Shown one piece after another: positions 55,029 to 62,781 of a DNA stretch of 64,000 bases (its first letter is position 1; each line of letters begins with the position of its first letter). Origin of the DNA: Paenarthrobacter sp. Z7-10 (GTDB taxonomy: Bacteria; Actinomycetota; Actinomycetes; Actinomycetales; Micrococcaceae); assembly GCF_026932795.1 (NCBI RefSeq), contig NZ_JADPVH010000006.1, forward strand, positions 1-64,000, in the 5' to 3' direction. Under the pieces are notes generated by a model. It searched no databases. It was not told the DNA's origin and worked only from the letters and a program-made list of their open reading frames with translations. Both the position numbers and the translations under genes were made by a program.

Positions 55029-55424
55029 TCAGGTCCACGCCGGTGCCGGGGAGGCCAGGTCCACGATAATTCCGTCGGGAGTGCGCAAGTAGGAACTAAT
55101 TTGGCCCCACGGTTTGACCTCGGGCGCCCGCAGCCCAACCGCGCCGGCCGCGATGGCCCGGGCGAAATCTGCTTCGACGCGCTCGGATACCAGAGATAGT
55201 TCCACGCTCACCGTAGACGAGGAGGGTGCACCGGCGACGTATCCATCAGGCAGGTGCTGCTGCCCCGATGCATACGATCCGAAAGCGATAACGGTCTGAC
55301 CGCTTTCGACCTCGCCGTAGCTCCCCGGCTGAACAACCGACGTCTTCATGCCGAAGGCCTTCTCGAAAAAGGCCAGTGACGCTTCAACGTCCTCGACGTA
55401 AATTATGGTTTTTGCGAATTTCAT
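55029..55424 (-). CDS. VOC-family (glyoxalase-like) protein, probable ECF41 target
   Basis: 131 residues, one VOC repeat pair: KTIIYVEDVEASLAFFEKAF with the second half GQISSYLRTPDGIIVDLASP. Metal-binding Glu/His positions are not all evident, so function may be isomerase, dioxygenase-like or binding. The divergent sequence at 55512-55538 matches the ECF41 promoter and points at this gene, 88 nt upstream of its ATG. Its stop is 10 nt from that of the convergent acetamidase gene. Confidence 0.85.
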   Translation of the reverse strand: MKFAKTIIYVEDVEASLAFFEKAFGMKTSVVQPGSYGEVESGQTVIAFGSYASGQQHLPDGYVAGAPSSSTVSVELSLVSERVEADFARAIAAGAVGLRAPEVKPWGQISSYLRTPDGIIVDLASPAPAWT

Positions 55425-55511
55425 CGAAATCGATCCTCTGCTGCGAAATGGTTGCTGCTGACACGGGATGTGGTGCGCCTGGTTTCAGGGCGGCCCCGGT
55501 CCCATTCCTTT

Positions 55512-55538
55512 GACGAAGCCCCGCCACAAAACGTGACA
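55512..55538 (-). promoter_or_regulatory. ECF41-type promoter of the VOC gene
   Basis: On the minus strand TGTCACG (55538-55532), 16 nt, then CGTC (55515-55512). This equals the published ECF41 pattern TGTCACA-N16-CGTC except for the last base of the first element. It faces the VOC gene. Confidence 0.7.
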
Positions 55539-55570
55539 CTCCGGCCGTTTCCGGCTGGAGAGACGCCGCG

Positions 55571-55590
55571 GTCTTTCCCGTTGGAAAGAC
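55571..55590. other. Hairpin between the divergent ECF41 promoters
   Basis: GTCTTTCC-CGTT-GGAAAGAC, a perfect 8-bp stem and 4-nt loop, flanked on both sides by GCCGCG direct repeats. It lies between the two promoters, downstream of neither, so an operator or insulating element is more likely than a terminator. Confidence 0.5.
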
Positions 55591-55603
55591 GCCGCGGCGC
55601 GGG

Positions 55604-55630
55604 TGTCACACCGACGGGGTTTGAATCGTC
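55604..55630 (+). promoter_or_regulatory. ECF41-type promoter of the sigma factor gene
   Basis: TGTCACA at 55604-55610, 16 nt, CGTC at 55627-55630, an exact match to the known ECF41 promoter. It lies 34 nt before the GTG of the sigma gene, implying autoregulation. Confidence 0.75.
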
Positions 55631-55664
55631 AACCAAGGAAGGCCACCGCTGAAAGGATGGAGCC

Positions 55665-56552
55665 GTGAAGGAACAACAAAAGCTCGCCGCCGAGTTCGAG
55701 GCAAACCGCTCCCACCTGCGCGCAATAGCGTATCGGATGCTCAGTTCATCCCATGACGCGGACGACGCCGTCCAGGAGACCTGGCTTCGGCTGAGTCGAA
55801 CGGACACTGACAGCATCGGGAACCTCACCGGCTGGCTGACCACTGTGCTCGGACGCGTGTGTCTGGACATGCTCCGCTCCCGCAGTTCACGCCGGGAGGA
55901 TGCGTTATCCGAACCAATGTTCGATCCGTCCGGCGGCCCGCGCGGGGGTACCGGCGCGGAGACCGATCCCGAGCATGAAGCGGAACTTGTTGACGCCGTC
56001 GGCCTTGCCCTGCTTGTTGTCCTCGATACGCTCGCGCCCAGTGAGCGGCTGGCATTCGTGCTGCACGACGTCTTCGCCGTGCCATTCGAGCAGATTGCCG
56101 GCATCCTTGGTACCTCCTCCGGTGCGGCCCGACAGCTGGCCAGCCGGGCCCGGCGTCGCGTGAGAGGCGCTCCGCCAGAATCCACGCCTGATCCATCGCG
56201 GCACCGGCAGCTTGTCGACGCCTTCCTCGCTGCCTCCCGGAGTGGTAATTTCACGGCGCTGCTGGAGCTGCTGGATCCCGGTGTCGTACTGCGCGCTGAC
56301 TCCGCAGCTGTTTCCACCGGCGCCGAGCGAGAAGTGCTGGGCGCCGATGCTGTGGCAAAAACCTTTTCTGGCCGCGCCCAAGCCGCGCAATCGGCCAGCG
56401 TTGACGGCAACGCCGGTGCCGTGTGGGCCCCCGGCGGTAAACCGCGGGTGGTGTTTTGCTTCACTGTCAACGCCGGGCAAATTACCGCGATTACCATGCT
56501 CGCCAATCGGGACCACATCCGGCGGCTCAATCTGGTCATCCTGGACGCCTGA
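55665..56552 (+). CDS. ECF-family RNA polymerase sigma factor, ECF41-like with SnoaL-like C-terminal domain
   Basis: 295 residues. Region 2 is HLRAIAYRMLSSSHDADDAV then QETWLRLSR, and region 4 is APSERLAFVLHDVFAVPFEQIAGILG followed by SSGAARQLASRARRRVRG. The C-terminal 110 residues (RQLVDAFLAASRSGNFTALL onward) are the SnoaL-like extension that in ECF41 replaces an anti-sigma factor and modulates activity. The GTG at 55665 has AAAGGATGGAG upstream. Its own promoter matches the ECF41 consensus. Confidence 0.88.
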   Translation: MKEQQKLAAEFEANRSHLRAIAYRMLSSSHDADDAVQETWLRLSRTDTDSIGNLTGWLTTVLGRVCLDMLRSRSSRREDALSEPMFDPSGGPRGGTGAETDPEHEAELVDAVGLALLVVLDTLAPSERLAFVLHDVFAVPFEQIAGILGTSSGAARQLASRARRRVRGAPPESTPDPSRHRQLVDAFLAASRSGNFTALLELLDPGVVLRADSAAVSTGAEREVLGADAVAKTFSGRAQAAQSASVDGNAGAVWAPGGKPRVVFCFTVNAGQITAITMLANRDHIRRLNLVILDA

Positions 56553-56592
56553 CATCTGCCGAGAAGCGCGGCAGCACCCCACCCGAAGGGCC

Positions 56593-56648
56593 TCACTTCA
56601 GCGCTGTCACTTCAGCTTTGTCACATCAGCTCTGTCACTTCAGCTTGG
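56593..56648. repeat. 14-bp tandem repeat, four copies
   Basis: Four units of TCAC(T/A)TCAGC(G/T)(C/T)TG-like sequence at 56593, 56607, 56621 and 56635, then a diverged fifth. It lies between the convergent ends of the sigma gene and the membrane protein gene and overlaps neither stop. The units contain TGTCAC, but no CGTC follows at 16 nt. Confidence 0.75.
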
Positions 56649-56653
56649 CCATT

Positions 56654-57208
56654 TCAGGACAGGCGCAGCGCCGCCTTGCGGGCCTTGACGGCGCTGAAGT
56701 AACTGCCAGCAGGCCGAAGCCAGATCAGAACTGTGGCGATGACGGCCGCGATAACCTGGACGGCCCCGACGCCGTAGCCGCTGGCGATGTTCAGCAGGGA
56801 AAGCACGGTGATGATGGTCAGGACGATCCTCGCCCAGTTGGCGCCCTTTTTCATAAAGAAGGCGAAGAGCACGAACAGCACCACCCACACGACGGCGAAG
56901 ATGATGCTGACGGCGATGCCTGCCGCGATGAAAGCGTTGAGGGTGTCCTCGGAAACCTGTTGTCCCTGATTTGAAAGCTGCTGCCGCAGGGCTGGTTTCG
57001 AACCGCCGATGGCGCCCAGCCCAATGATGAGGCTGACAACGCTCAGGGCAGCAGCGGCAATATACAACCAGAAAGCGACCACCACCTGCCGGGGTGCCGG
57101 CAGCGCCACATATTGTGGCTGTCCGGGTCCCAGAGAGGATCCCTGTCCGCTGTAGGACGGAACCGCGGAGGAGGATTGGTACGGAAAATTGTCCTGTGGG
57201 GTCGTCAT
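56654..57208 (-). CDS. Membrane protein of unknown function (DUF4064-like layout)
   Basis: 184 residues. A Ser/Gln/Pro-rich cytoplasmic N terminus of 40 residues precedes helices at about 45-66, 92-120, 127-140 and 143-165. A soluble segment (KPALRQQLSNQGQQVSEDTL) between the first and second helices looks like the DUF4064-type loop. TAGAGT lies 6 nt before the ATG, suggesting a leaderless transcript. Confidence 0.7.
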   Translation of the reverse strand: MTTPQDNFPYQSSSAVPSYSGQGSSLGPGQPQYVALPAPRQVVVAFWLYIAAAALSVVSLIIGLGAIGGSKPALRQQLSNQGQQVSEDTLNAFIAAGIAVSIIFAVVWVVLFVLFAFFMKKGANWARIVLTIITVLSLLNIASGYGVGAVQVIAAVIATVLIWLRPAGSYFSAVKARKAALRLS

Positions 57209-57214
57209 TCCTGA

Positions 57215-57220
57215 ACTCTA
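57215..57220 (-). promoter_or_regulatory. Putative -10 of the membrane protein gene (leaderless start)
   Basis: Minus-strand TAGAGT with 6 nt to the ATG at 57208. Confidence 0.35.
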
Positions 57221-57369
57221 ACCACACCGACGGACATTGTCAGCACGCAGCCCAGTTCCGCCACTTTTCCCAAAAGCGCCCCAGCTGACGGAGCGTTGAC
57301 TCTCAGCTCTCGGCCAGCTCTCGGCCGAATCTCTGGCCGAATCTATGACAGCTGCCGGCGAAGAGTTGG

Positions 57370-58125
57370 TTAGTGCGGCCCTCCGACTTCGCCGCTGTTG
57401 ACCAGCTGGTCAGCAATGTCGTAGAGCTTGATATTTGCGTCCTGGCTGGCGCGGATGAGCATCAGGAATGCCTGCTGACCGGTGATTTTGTAGCGCTCCA
57501 TCAGAATGCCTTTAGCCTGGCCAATTATGTCCCGGCTGCTCAGTGCCTGCTGCAGCTGGCCGGTTTTTTGCGCATCAGCGAAGGCCACCGCCGCGTGGGC
57601 CGCGATCAGGAGGCCGACGTGTTCGGATTCATCCGTGAAAGCCTTGGCGGTGCGCGAGTAGAGGTTCAGCGCGCCAAGGTTGTCGCCTTCGACATACAAC
57701 TGGAAGGAAAGCATGCTGGCCGCTCCAGCCGCATTGGCCTTCCGGGCAAATCCGGGCCAGCGCTCTTCCGCCGCCATGTCCGGGACGCGCACTGTGCGGT
57801 GTTCGTAGACGGCATCCAGGCACGGACCCTCGCCGGTCTCGGCCTGCAGTGCGTCGACCTTGGCCGCCAGTTCACTGGACGCCGCCCGCGAGGACACGTC
57901 CTTGCGCCCTGTCACCACACTGATGGAGCCTTCATCAACACCGGGGATCAGTTCAATCGCTGCATGCACCATGGCGGTCAAAATGGCTTCGGCATCCTCT
58001 TCCTGCTGCAGGGTACGTGCCAGCGCCCCAAGCCGCACCGCCAGCTTGTCCTGGCCTGACGCCGCAGCGGGTCCGGCGTCCTGGAATGAGAAGCCATCCT
58101 GTTCGGCCGCTTCGCTCTCATTCAC
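57370..58125 (-). CDS. GAF and ANTAR domain protein
   Basis: 251 residues. A GAF domain (about 40-180, with EGSISVVTGRKDVSSRAASS and GEGPCLDAVYEHRTVRVPDM) is joined to a C-terminal ANTAR RNA-binding domain (SRDIIGQAKGILMERYKITG, QQAFLMLIRASQDANIKLYD). ANTAR proteins bind dual hairpins in nascent RNA and prevent termination. No such dual hairpin target was identified in the window. Divergent from a second GAF-ANTAR gene. Confidence 0.9.
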   Translation of the reverse strand: MNESEAAEQDGFSFQDAGPAAASGQDKLAVRLGALARTLQQEEDAEAILTAMVHAAIELIPGVDEGSISVVTGRKDVSSRAASSELAAKVDALQAETGEGPCLDAVYEHRTVRVPDMAAEERWPGFARKANAAGAASMLSFQLYVEGDNLGALNLYSRTAKAFTDESEHVGLLIAAHAAVAFADAQKTGQLQQALSSRDIIGQAKGILMERYKITGQQAFLMLIRASQDANIKLYDIADQLVNSGEVGGPH

Positions 58126-58431
58126 TTGGCACTTCCACCACGTTCGGCCGCCTTAGCTTCATTCAAACTGCTCATCCCCCGTCGCGCAGTGATTCGGCAG
58201 AAGGTCCCTGCCTTCCTTCACCCTAACGCCCGCGGTCAATGGGGCAACAGCCTCGGGACTGCCGGCCTCGGAGGTGGTTTATGATGAGCGGGTACGGTTT
58301 AGCCAAAAGCCGGTAGCGCGCTTTTCGAATTGAGCGTCGACAATCGAGTCCAGACCGTCTTTGTTCACAGGGGTCAGGGGTTTCCTGCGACGTCAATGCC
58401 GCGGAGTATTTATCGGAACGGCAATCCCCAC
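58126..58431. other. 306-bp region between divergent GAF-ANTAR genes
   Basis: No ORF with support. It presumably carries both promoters, but I could not pick out a convincing -10/-35 pair or an ANTAR-type tandem hexaloop hairpin. Confidence 0.5.
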
Positions 58432-59184
58432 ATGGCCATCGACACCAGCCAATACCACGACTCTCCCGCATCCGCTGTCAACGACTATCTGCAGTCGCTG
58501 ATCCTCGAAAGCCACGACATCGGGGCATTCCTCGACGGGCTGGCCCGCTTTTCCGCTGAAAGTCTCTCCACTGCCGGAGACGAAGTGTTGTGCGGAATTA
58601 CTCTGCTGCGGGACCGAAAGGCGGCCACAGTTGCCAGCAGCAGTGAATACGCGCGCAAAATGGACGAAATCCAGTACAGCTTCGGCGATGGTCCATGCAT
58701 GACGGCATCCCGAGAGCAAATCACCATTCACGTTCCCGATCTGGAATTGAACCAGCGCTGGCCCGAGTACGCGGCCACCGTTCTGGAACACGGTATCCGG
58801 TCCATCCTGGCCGTGCCTTTCAATCTGGAAGGTGATGCCCGGGCCGCGCTGAACCTGTATTCGGAACAGGTCGGCAAATTCGACTCGGCCGCGCTTGAGA
58901 AGGCCGAGACCTACACCAGAGCCACCTCCAAAGCCCTCCGGCTGGGCCTGCGCTTTGCCCAGCACGTCGATACCGCCACAGACCTCCGGTCGGCGTTGGA
59001 ATCGCGGACCATCATCGACCTCGCGGTAGGCATCATCATGGCGCAAAACCGGTGCGGCCAAGGAAGCGCCATCGAAATCCTCAAGTCCGCCTCCGGCAGC
59101 CGCAACATCAAGCTCCGCGATGTGGCAGCGACCTTGGTGGAATCCATCAGCGACGAAGCTCCAAGTACGCATTTCGACTACTGA
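58432..59184 (+). CDS. GAF and ANTAR domain protein
   Basis: 250 residues. GAF domain at about 25-170 (FGDGPCMTASREQITIHVPD), and the ANTAR domain SRTIIDLAVGIIMAQNRCGQ, GSAIEILKSASGSRNIKLRD at the C terminus. The architecture is the same as in the divergent gene at 57370, but the sequences differ widely, so this is not a recent duplication. The ATG at 58432 (MAIDTS) is chosen; upstream in-frame starts lack ribosome sites. Confidence 0.88.
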   Translation: MAIDTSQYHDSPASAVNDYLQSLILESHDIGAFLDGLARFSAESLSTAGDEVLCGITLLRDRKAATVASSSEYARKMDEIQYSFGDGPCMTASREQITIHVPDLELNQRWPEYAATVLEHGIRSILAVPFNLEGDARAALNLYSEQVGKFDSAALEKAETYTRATSKALRLGLRFAQHVDTATDLRSALESRTIIDLAVGIIMAQNRCGQGSAIEILKSASGSRNIKLRDVAATLVESISDEAPSTHFDY

Positions 59185-59247
59185 TTTCCGGCGCCCGGGC
59201 CGGCGCCTCCACTCCGCATGCCGGAGAGGTGGGCCGATCAGCCCAAA

Positions 59248-60834
59248 TCAGAACGCAGGGTTGATACCATTCCAGCCCGAACCGGCACGCACCCGGGACA
59301 GCCAGCCCCCTGACCCATTGCCTGGATACAACCAGAGGACGCCGGAACCGTCCCGCGCGAGCACGTCGGATGCGCGGTCTCCACTCAGGTCGCCCGGGCT
59401 TAGTAGCGCCGTCATGGACTGCCAACCGTGACCGACCAGGACCCGCGGCAGCCAACCCCACGTCCCATTACCCGGATACAGCCACAGGTTGCCGCTGGCA
59501 GTCTCGCGCGCCAGGACGTCGGTTGTGCCGTCGCCGTTGAAATCGCCCGGTCCAACGATGGCGTTGAAGATGTTCCAGCCGCTGCCCACCCGGACCCGCG
59601 GAAGCCAGCCGCCATGCCCGTTCCCCGGGTAGAGCCACAGATATCCAGTCGCCCTCTCCCGAGCCAGCACGTCGACCAGCTGGTCCCCGTTGAAGTCCCC
59701 GGGGCCAACAATGGTGCTGAAGGCGTTCCAATCGCTGCCCACCCGGACCCGCGGAAGCCAGCCGTCATGCCCGTTCCCCGGGTAGAGCCACAGATATCCA
59801 GTTGACGTCTCACGCGCCAGCACATCCTGGCGCCCGTCACCGCTGAAGTCCCCGGGTGTCTCCAAGGCATTGAACGAGTTCCATCCGGCCCCGATTTGGA
59901 CCCCGGCCAGGAGCGAACCATGTCCATTCCCGGCGTACATCCGCAGGGCCGCGGTGGCGCTCACTCTGGCAAGAACGTCACTGTTCCAGTTTCCGTCGAA
60001 GTCGGACGTCGAGCCCGACAAGCTGGCCGCGGGCACCGGCAGCGCCCCAAATGCATAGGTGCCACAGGTCAGGTCGTAGTCCCGCACGTCGTCGTACCAT
60101 TGCGCCAGGTAAACGTGTCCCGCCGAAAAACTGGGCTGCGTGCACCTGTCCAATGCCTCTGTCGGGTAGTCGAGCCGACCCGCTGTGGCCCAAACCGGGA
60201 CACCGGGAAGCCGCCACGATCCCGTGATGCTTTGCCACGCTGACGTGTAGGAATACAGCCCATAAGACCGCCCGACGTCATGCAGCCCACGCATCAGGCC
60301 TTCAATAACGTAGCGGTTTTCACTCTGCTGCCGGCCGCCGCCGGTGGGCCAAGGTTGAGCCGTCCGAGGTTCGACGTCGATCCACACCACGGGCGCCGCA
60401 AAACCAGTCTTCTGCAGGCTCGCGGCGGCGAAACGGGCCTCAGAATAACCGACATTGGACAACTGTCCCGCCCGGGTCCGCGTGGACCAAGGCCCCCGTG
60501 AACCGTAGGACGCAAGCTGCGCCGTCGTGGGGAACGCCGCCAAGGTGTAGGCCTGCGCCGGCTTGGCGTTCGTCTTCGCCCAGTTCACCTGCGACGCCAG
60601 GCAAGGGTTCTCTGTGAAGGGAAGCCCCTTCGTCAGGCCGATGACGACGAACTTGGCTGAGGCGGGAGGCAACGGGAGCCCGAATCCACCAGCGGCCACC
60701 GAGCACTGCGGCCAGGAAACATCATTTCCGTACTGCGTGGCTGCGGCAACGGGCTGGGCGCCAACTGTCAAAAACCCGACTACAAGCACCCACGCCAGAG
60801 AAACTGCAAACCAGCGTCGAACCAGGCCACTCAT
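59248..60834 (-). CDS. Secreted DUF1906-like glycoside-hydrolase-fold protein with FG-GAP/VCBS repeats
   Basis: 528 residues. Signal peptide VRRWFAVSLAWVLVVGFLTV ending GAQPVAA at about residue 32. The catalytic-like domain (35-270) opens YGNDVSWPQCS and contains APVVWIDVEPR, similar to the GH25-like domain of DUF1906-type proteins. Then five repeats of about 51 residues begin DF(D/S/N)G and contain DVLAR, calcium-loop-type FG-GAP/VCBS units. The ATG at 60834 has GGAAGGA 7 nt upstream and starts the signal peptide. Likely exported and cell-wall or surface associated. Confidence 0.85.
   Translation of the reverse strand: MSGLVRRWFAVSLAWVLVVGFLTVGAQPVAAATQYGNDVSWPQCSVAAGGFGLPLPPASAKFVVIGLTKGLPFTENPCLASQVNWAKTNAKPAQAYTLAAFPTTAQLASYGSRGPWSTRTRAGQLSNVGYSEARFAAASLQKTGFAAPVVWIDVEPRTAQPWPTGGGRQQSENRYVIEGLMRGLHDVGRSYGLYSYTSAWQSITGSWRLPGVPVWATAGRLDYPTEALDRCTQPSFSAGHVYLAQWYDDVRDYDLTCGTYAFGALPVPAASLSGSTSDFDGNWNSDVLARVSATAALRMYAGNGHGSLLAGVQIGAGWNSFNALETPGDFSGDGRQDVLARETSTGYLWLYPGNGHDGWLPRVRVGSDWNAFSTIVGPGDFNGDQLVDVLARERATGYLWLYPGNGHGGWLPRVRVGSGWNIFNAIVGPGDFNGDGTTDVLARETASGNLWLYPGNGTWGWLPRVLVGHGWQSMTALLSPGDLSGDRASDVLARDGSGVLWLYPGNGSGGWLSRVRAGSGWNGINPAF
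59581..59886 (-). repeat. 153-bp near-identical repeats inside the VCBS region
   Basis: The sequence beginning GCTGCCCACCCGGACCCGCG at 59581 recurs at 59734, exactly 153 bp later, with only a few differences over at least 70 bp. Adjacent units are more diverged. Confidence 0.85.
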
Positions 60835-60934
60835 GACCGTCCTTCCGTTCCACCACAAGTTAACCACCGGCGGCTCCGGAGCACCAGAGTATAGACCCAT
60901 TCAATGTTTAGCCGCCGGGCAGTGAGGTACTAGG

Positions 60935-61099
60935 ATGACCAGTATGGGAATAGTAATGACACTTATCATCGTTGGAATCGTCCTCCTCATCCTGGGTATC
61001 GCCGTGAAAGTCGCGTCGTTCCTGCTCTGGATTGGCATTATCCTGCTCGTCATCGGCGCCGTCATGTGGGTGCTGCGGGCGGTCAAAAGCCGGGCCTGA
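60935..61099 (+). CDS. 54-residue hydrophobic membrane protein
   Basis: MTSMGIVMTLIIVGIVLLIL followed by GIAVKVASFLLW and IGIILLVIGAVMWVLRAVKSRA: two hydrophobic helices with a basic end. GAGG lies 9 nt before the ATG. A strong hairpin follows 8 nt after the stop. Similar tiny membrane proteins are common in Actinobacteria; role unknown. It is too short for ordinary ORF thresholds. Confidence 0.7.
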   Translation: MTSMGIVMTLIIVGIVLLILGIAVKVASFLLWIGIILLVIGAVMWVLRAVKSRA

Positions 61100-61106
61100 G
61101 CGCCGT

Positions 61107-61138
61107 CGGATTGCCGCCGGTTCATCGGCGGCAATCCG
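61107..61138 (+). terminator. Terminator hairpin after the small membrane protein gene
   Basis: CGGATTGCCGCCG (61107-61119), loop GTTCAT, then CGGCGGCAATCCG (61126-61138): a perfect 13-bp stem. No T-run follows (GCCTTAGGG), so it may be a GC-rich terminator typical of Actinobacteria. Confidence 0.65.
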
Positions 61139-61302
61139 GCCTTAGGGTTAGCCCATATCCACATATTCAGTTTCTCGAACGCCGGCACCGGCACGGTGCC
61201 TTCCGCGTTCGGTCATCCATGTTCATGAATATGGACAAGATGATGGGCAGCGATTTCGAAAAGGGCCCCGCGGCATCGGCCTATGTGGTCGGCACCAATT
61301 CC

Positions 61303-62322
61303 TCAGCGGCGTGAACCGCACCACGCCAGCAGTCTCTCCACCGGCCAAGTGGTGATAATCCGCTCCGCAGGAACATCATTCAGCGCCGCGCGCTCGGCCC
61401 CGTACTGCAGGAAATCCAGCTGACCTGGGGCGTGCGCATCGCTGTCAATGCTGAACAGGCAGCCAGCCTCAAGGGCAAGCTGGATGAGTTCGTCCGGAGG
61501 GTCCCGGCGTTCCGGCCTGGAATTGACCTCCACGGCGACCTCATTTTCTGCGCAGGCAGCGAAGATCAGCTCGGCGTCGAAGTCCGACGGCGGACGCGTG
61601 CCCCGCGATCCCTGCACCAATTGCCCCGTGCAGTGGCCGAGCACGTTGGTGTGCGGATCCCGAATCCCGCTGAGCATTCTGCGCGTCATGGTCTGCCGGT
61701 CCGAGCGGAGCTTGGAATGCACGCTCGCCACCACCACATCCAGCTTGTCCAGCATCTGCGGTGTTTGATCCAGGTCCCCGCTCTCCAGAATGTCCACTTC
61801 AATGCCAGCCAAAAGACGGAAGCCGTTGCGGCCGTCGTCGAGCTGTGCCAGCAATTCAAGCTGCTTGTCGAGGCGCTCTGCGCTGAGTCCGTTGGCGATC
61901 TTGAGGTTGGGCGAGTGATCGGTCAGGGCCAGGTACTGCCGGCCCAAAAGCACCGCGGCGTCAACCATGAGCTCGACGGGGGAACCGCCGTCCGAGAAGT
62001 TGCTGTGGCTGTGCAGGTCCCCTCGCAGAGCACGGTGCAGTTCCCCGCCGCCCTCCACGAGTGGAGCCGCACCACGGCCGCGGACGTTTTCAAGGTATTC
62101 CGGCACCACGCCGTCCACGGACTGCCGGATGACCTCGAAGGTCCTGCCGCCGATCCCCTTTATGTTTTTGAGCCGACCGTCCCGGGCACGATCGGCCAGC
62201 TCCTGGGGTCCCATCCCACCGACAATTTCGGCCGCTTTGCGGAATGCCTGCACCTTAAACGTCGGAGCAAGTTCACGTTCGAGCCAGAAAGCAATTTCAT
62301 TGAGTGCGTCAACAGCATCCAT
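61303..62322 (-). CDS. PHP-domain phosphoesterase with N-terminal helix-hairpin-helix (PolX-like)
   Basis: 339 residues. The N-terminal 95 residues resemble the PolX/Pol-beta helix-hairpin-helix (KNIKGIGGRTFEVIRQSV). The PHP domain follows: GDLHSHSNFSDGG, LALTDHSPNL, VLGHCTGQLV and SIDSDAHAPGQL carry the metal-binding His and Asp residues. No Pol-beta nucleotidyltransferase domain is present. PHP family members act as nucleases or phosphatases. The ATG at 62322 is preferred over the longer start at 62370. Confidence 0.88.
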   Translation of the reverse strand: MDAVDALNEIAFWLERELAPTFKVQAFRKAAEIVGGMGPQELADRARDGRLKNIKGIGGRTFEVIRQSVDGVVPEYLENVRGRGAAPLVEGGGELHRALRGDLHSHSNFSDGGSPVELMVDAAVLLGRQYLALTDHSPNLKIANGLSAERLDKQLELLAQLDDGRNGFRLLAGIEVDILESGDLDQTPQMLDKLDVVVASVHSKLRSDRQTMTRRMLSGIRDPHTNVLGHCTGQLVQGSRGTRPPSDFDAELIFAACAENEVAVEVNSRPERRDPPDELIQLALEAGCLFSIDSDAHAPGQLDFLQYGAERAALNDVPAERIITTWPVERLLAWCGSRR

Positions 62323-62390
62323 GCAGCCATCTTTCCACCATGCTGGCGACGGTGCCGGGAAGCCGGGCAATTCTCAACTCAGGATGCCGA

Positions 62391-62672
62391 CTACCCGGAC
62401 TGCTCAGCCTTGGCCAACTCGTCAATCTTGTCCAGCTGAACGTAACGGAGCTGGCGGACCAGGCGCAGGGTTGGCTTGAGGGCGAAGCAAATGGAGCCCA
62501 CCAGGAAGCACCACAGGGCAGCGGTCATCGCAGACGGAAAGAAGAACATAATGCTGCCTGCGATGAATAACCCGGCTGCGGTGAAATCAACGATCGTGTA
62601 AATTACTTCGATCGTCGCGTAAAGGCGTGCATGCGCGGGGCTCTTGTGGTCTTTCGGATCGAACAGTGGCAT
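62391..62672 (-). CDS. YrhK-family two-TM protein
   Basis: 93 residues. Two hydrophobic helices (about 22-48 and 50-66) with the connecting FFPSAMTAALWCFLVGSICF match YrhK-like proteins. Minus strand, 68 nt upstream of the PHP gene, with which it may form an operon. Confidence 0.75.
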   Translation of the reverse strand: MPLFDPKDHKSPAHARLYATIEVIYTIVDFTAAGLFIAGSIMFFFPSAMTAALWCFLVGSICFALKPTLRLVRQLRYVQLDKIDELAKAEQSG

Positions 62673-62781
62673 TTGAGTGGCACCTCTCAGGCAGCAGCTG
62701 CGAACGAACGGGGAGGATCGCCGCCACTGGAAAAACGTCTTCCCTTCCCGACAGGCTATCGCTCAATCTGGTCGGACGGAT

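Noticed and set aside
61217-61314. Short Met-rich ORF MFMNMDKMMGSDFEKGPAAS...
   Set aside because: No ribosome site, overlaps the end of the PHP gene, and matches nothing I recognise. It could be a remnant but cannot be supported.
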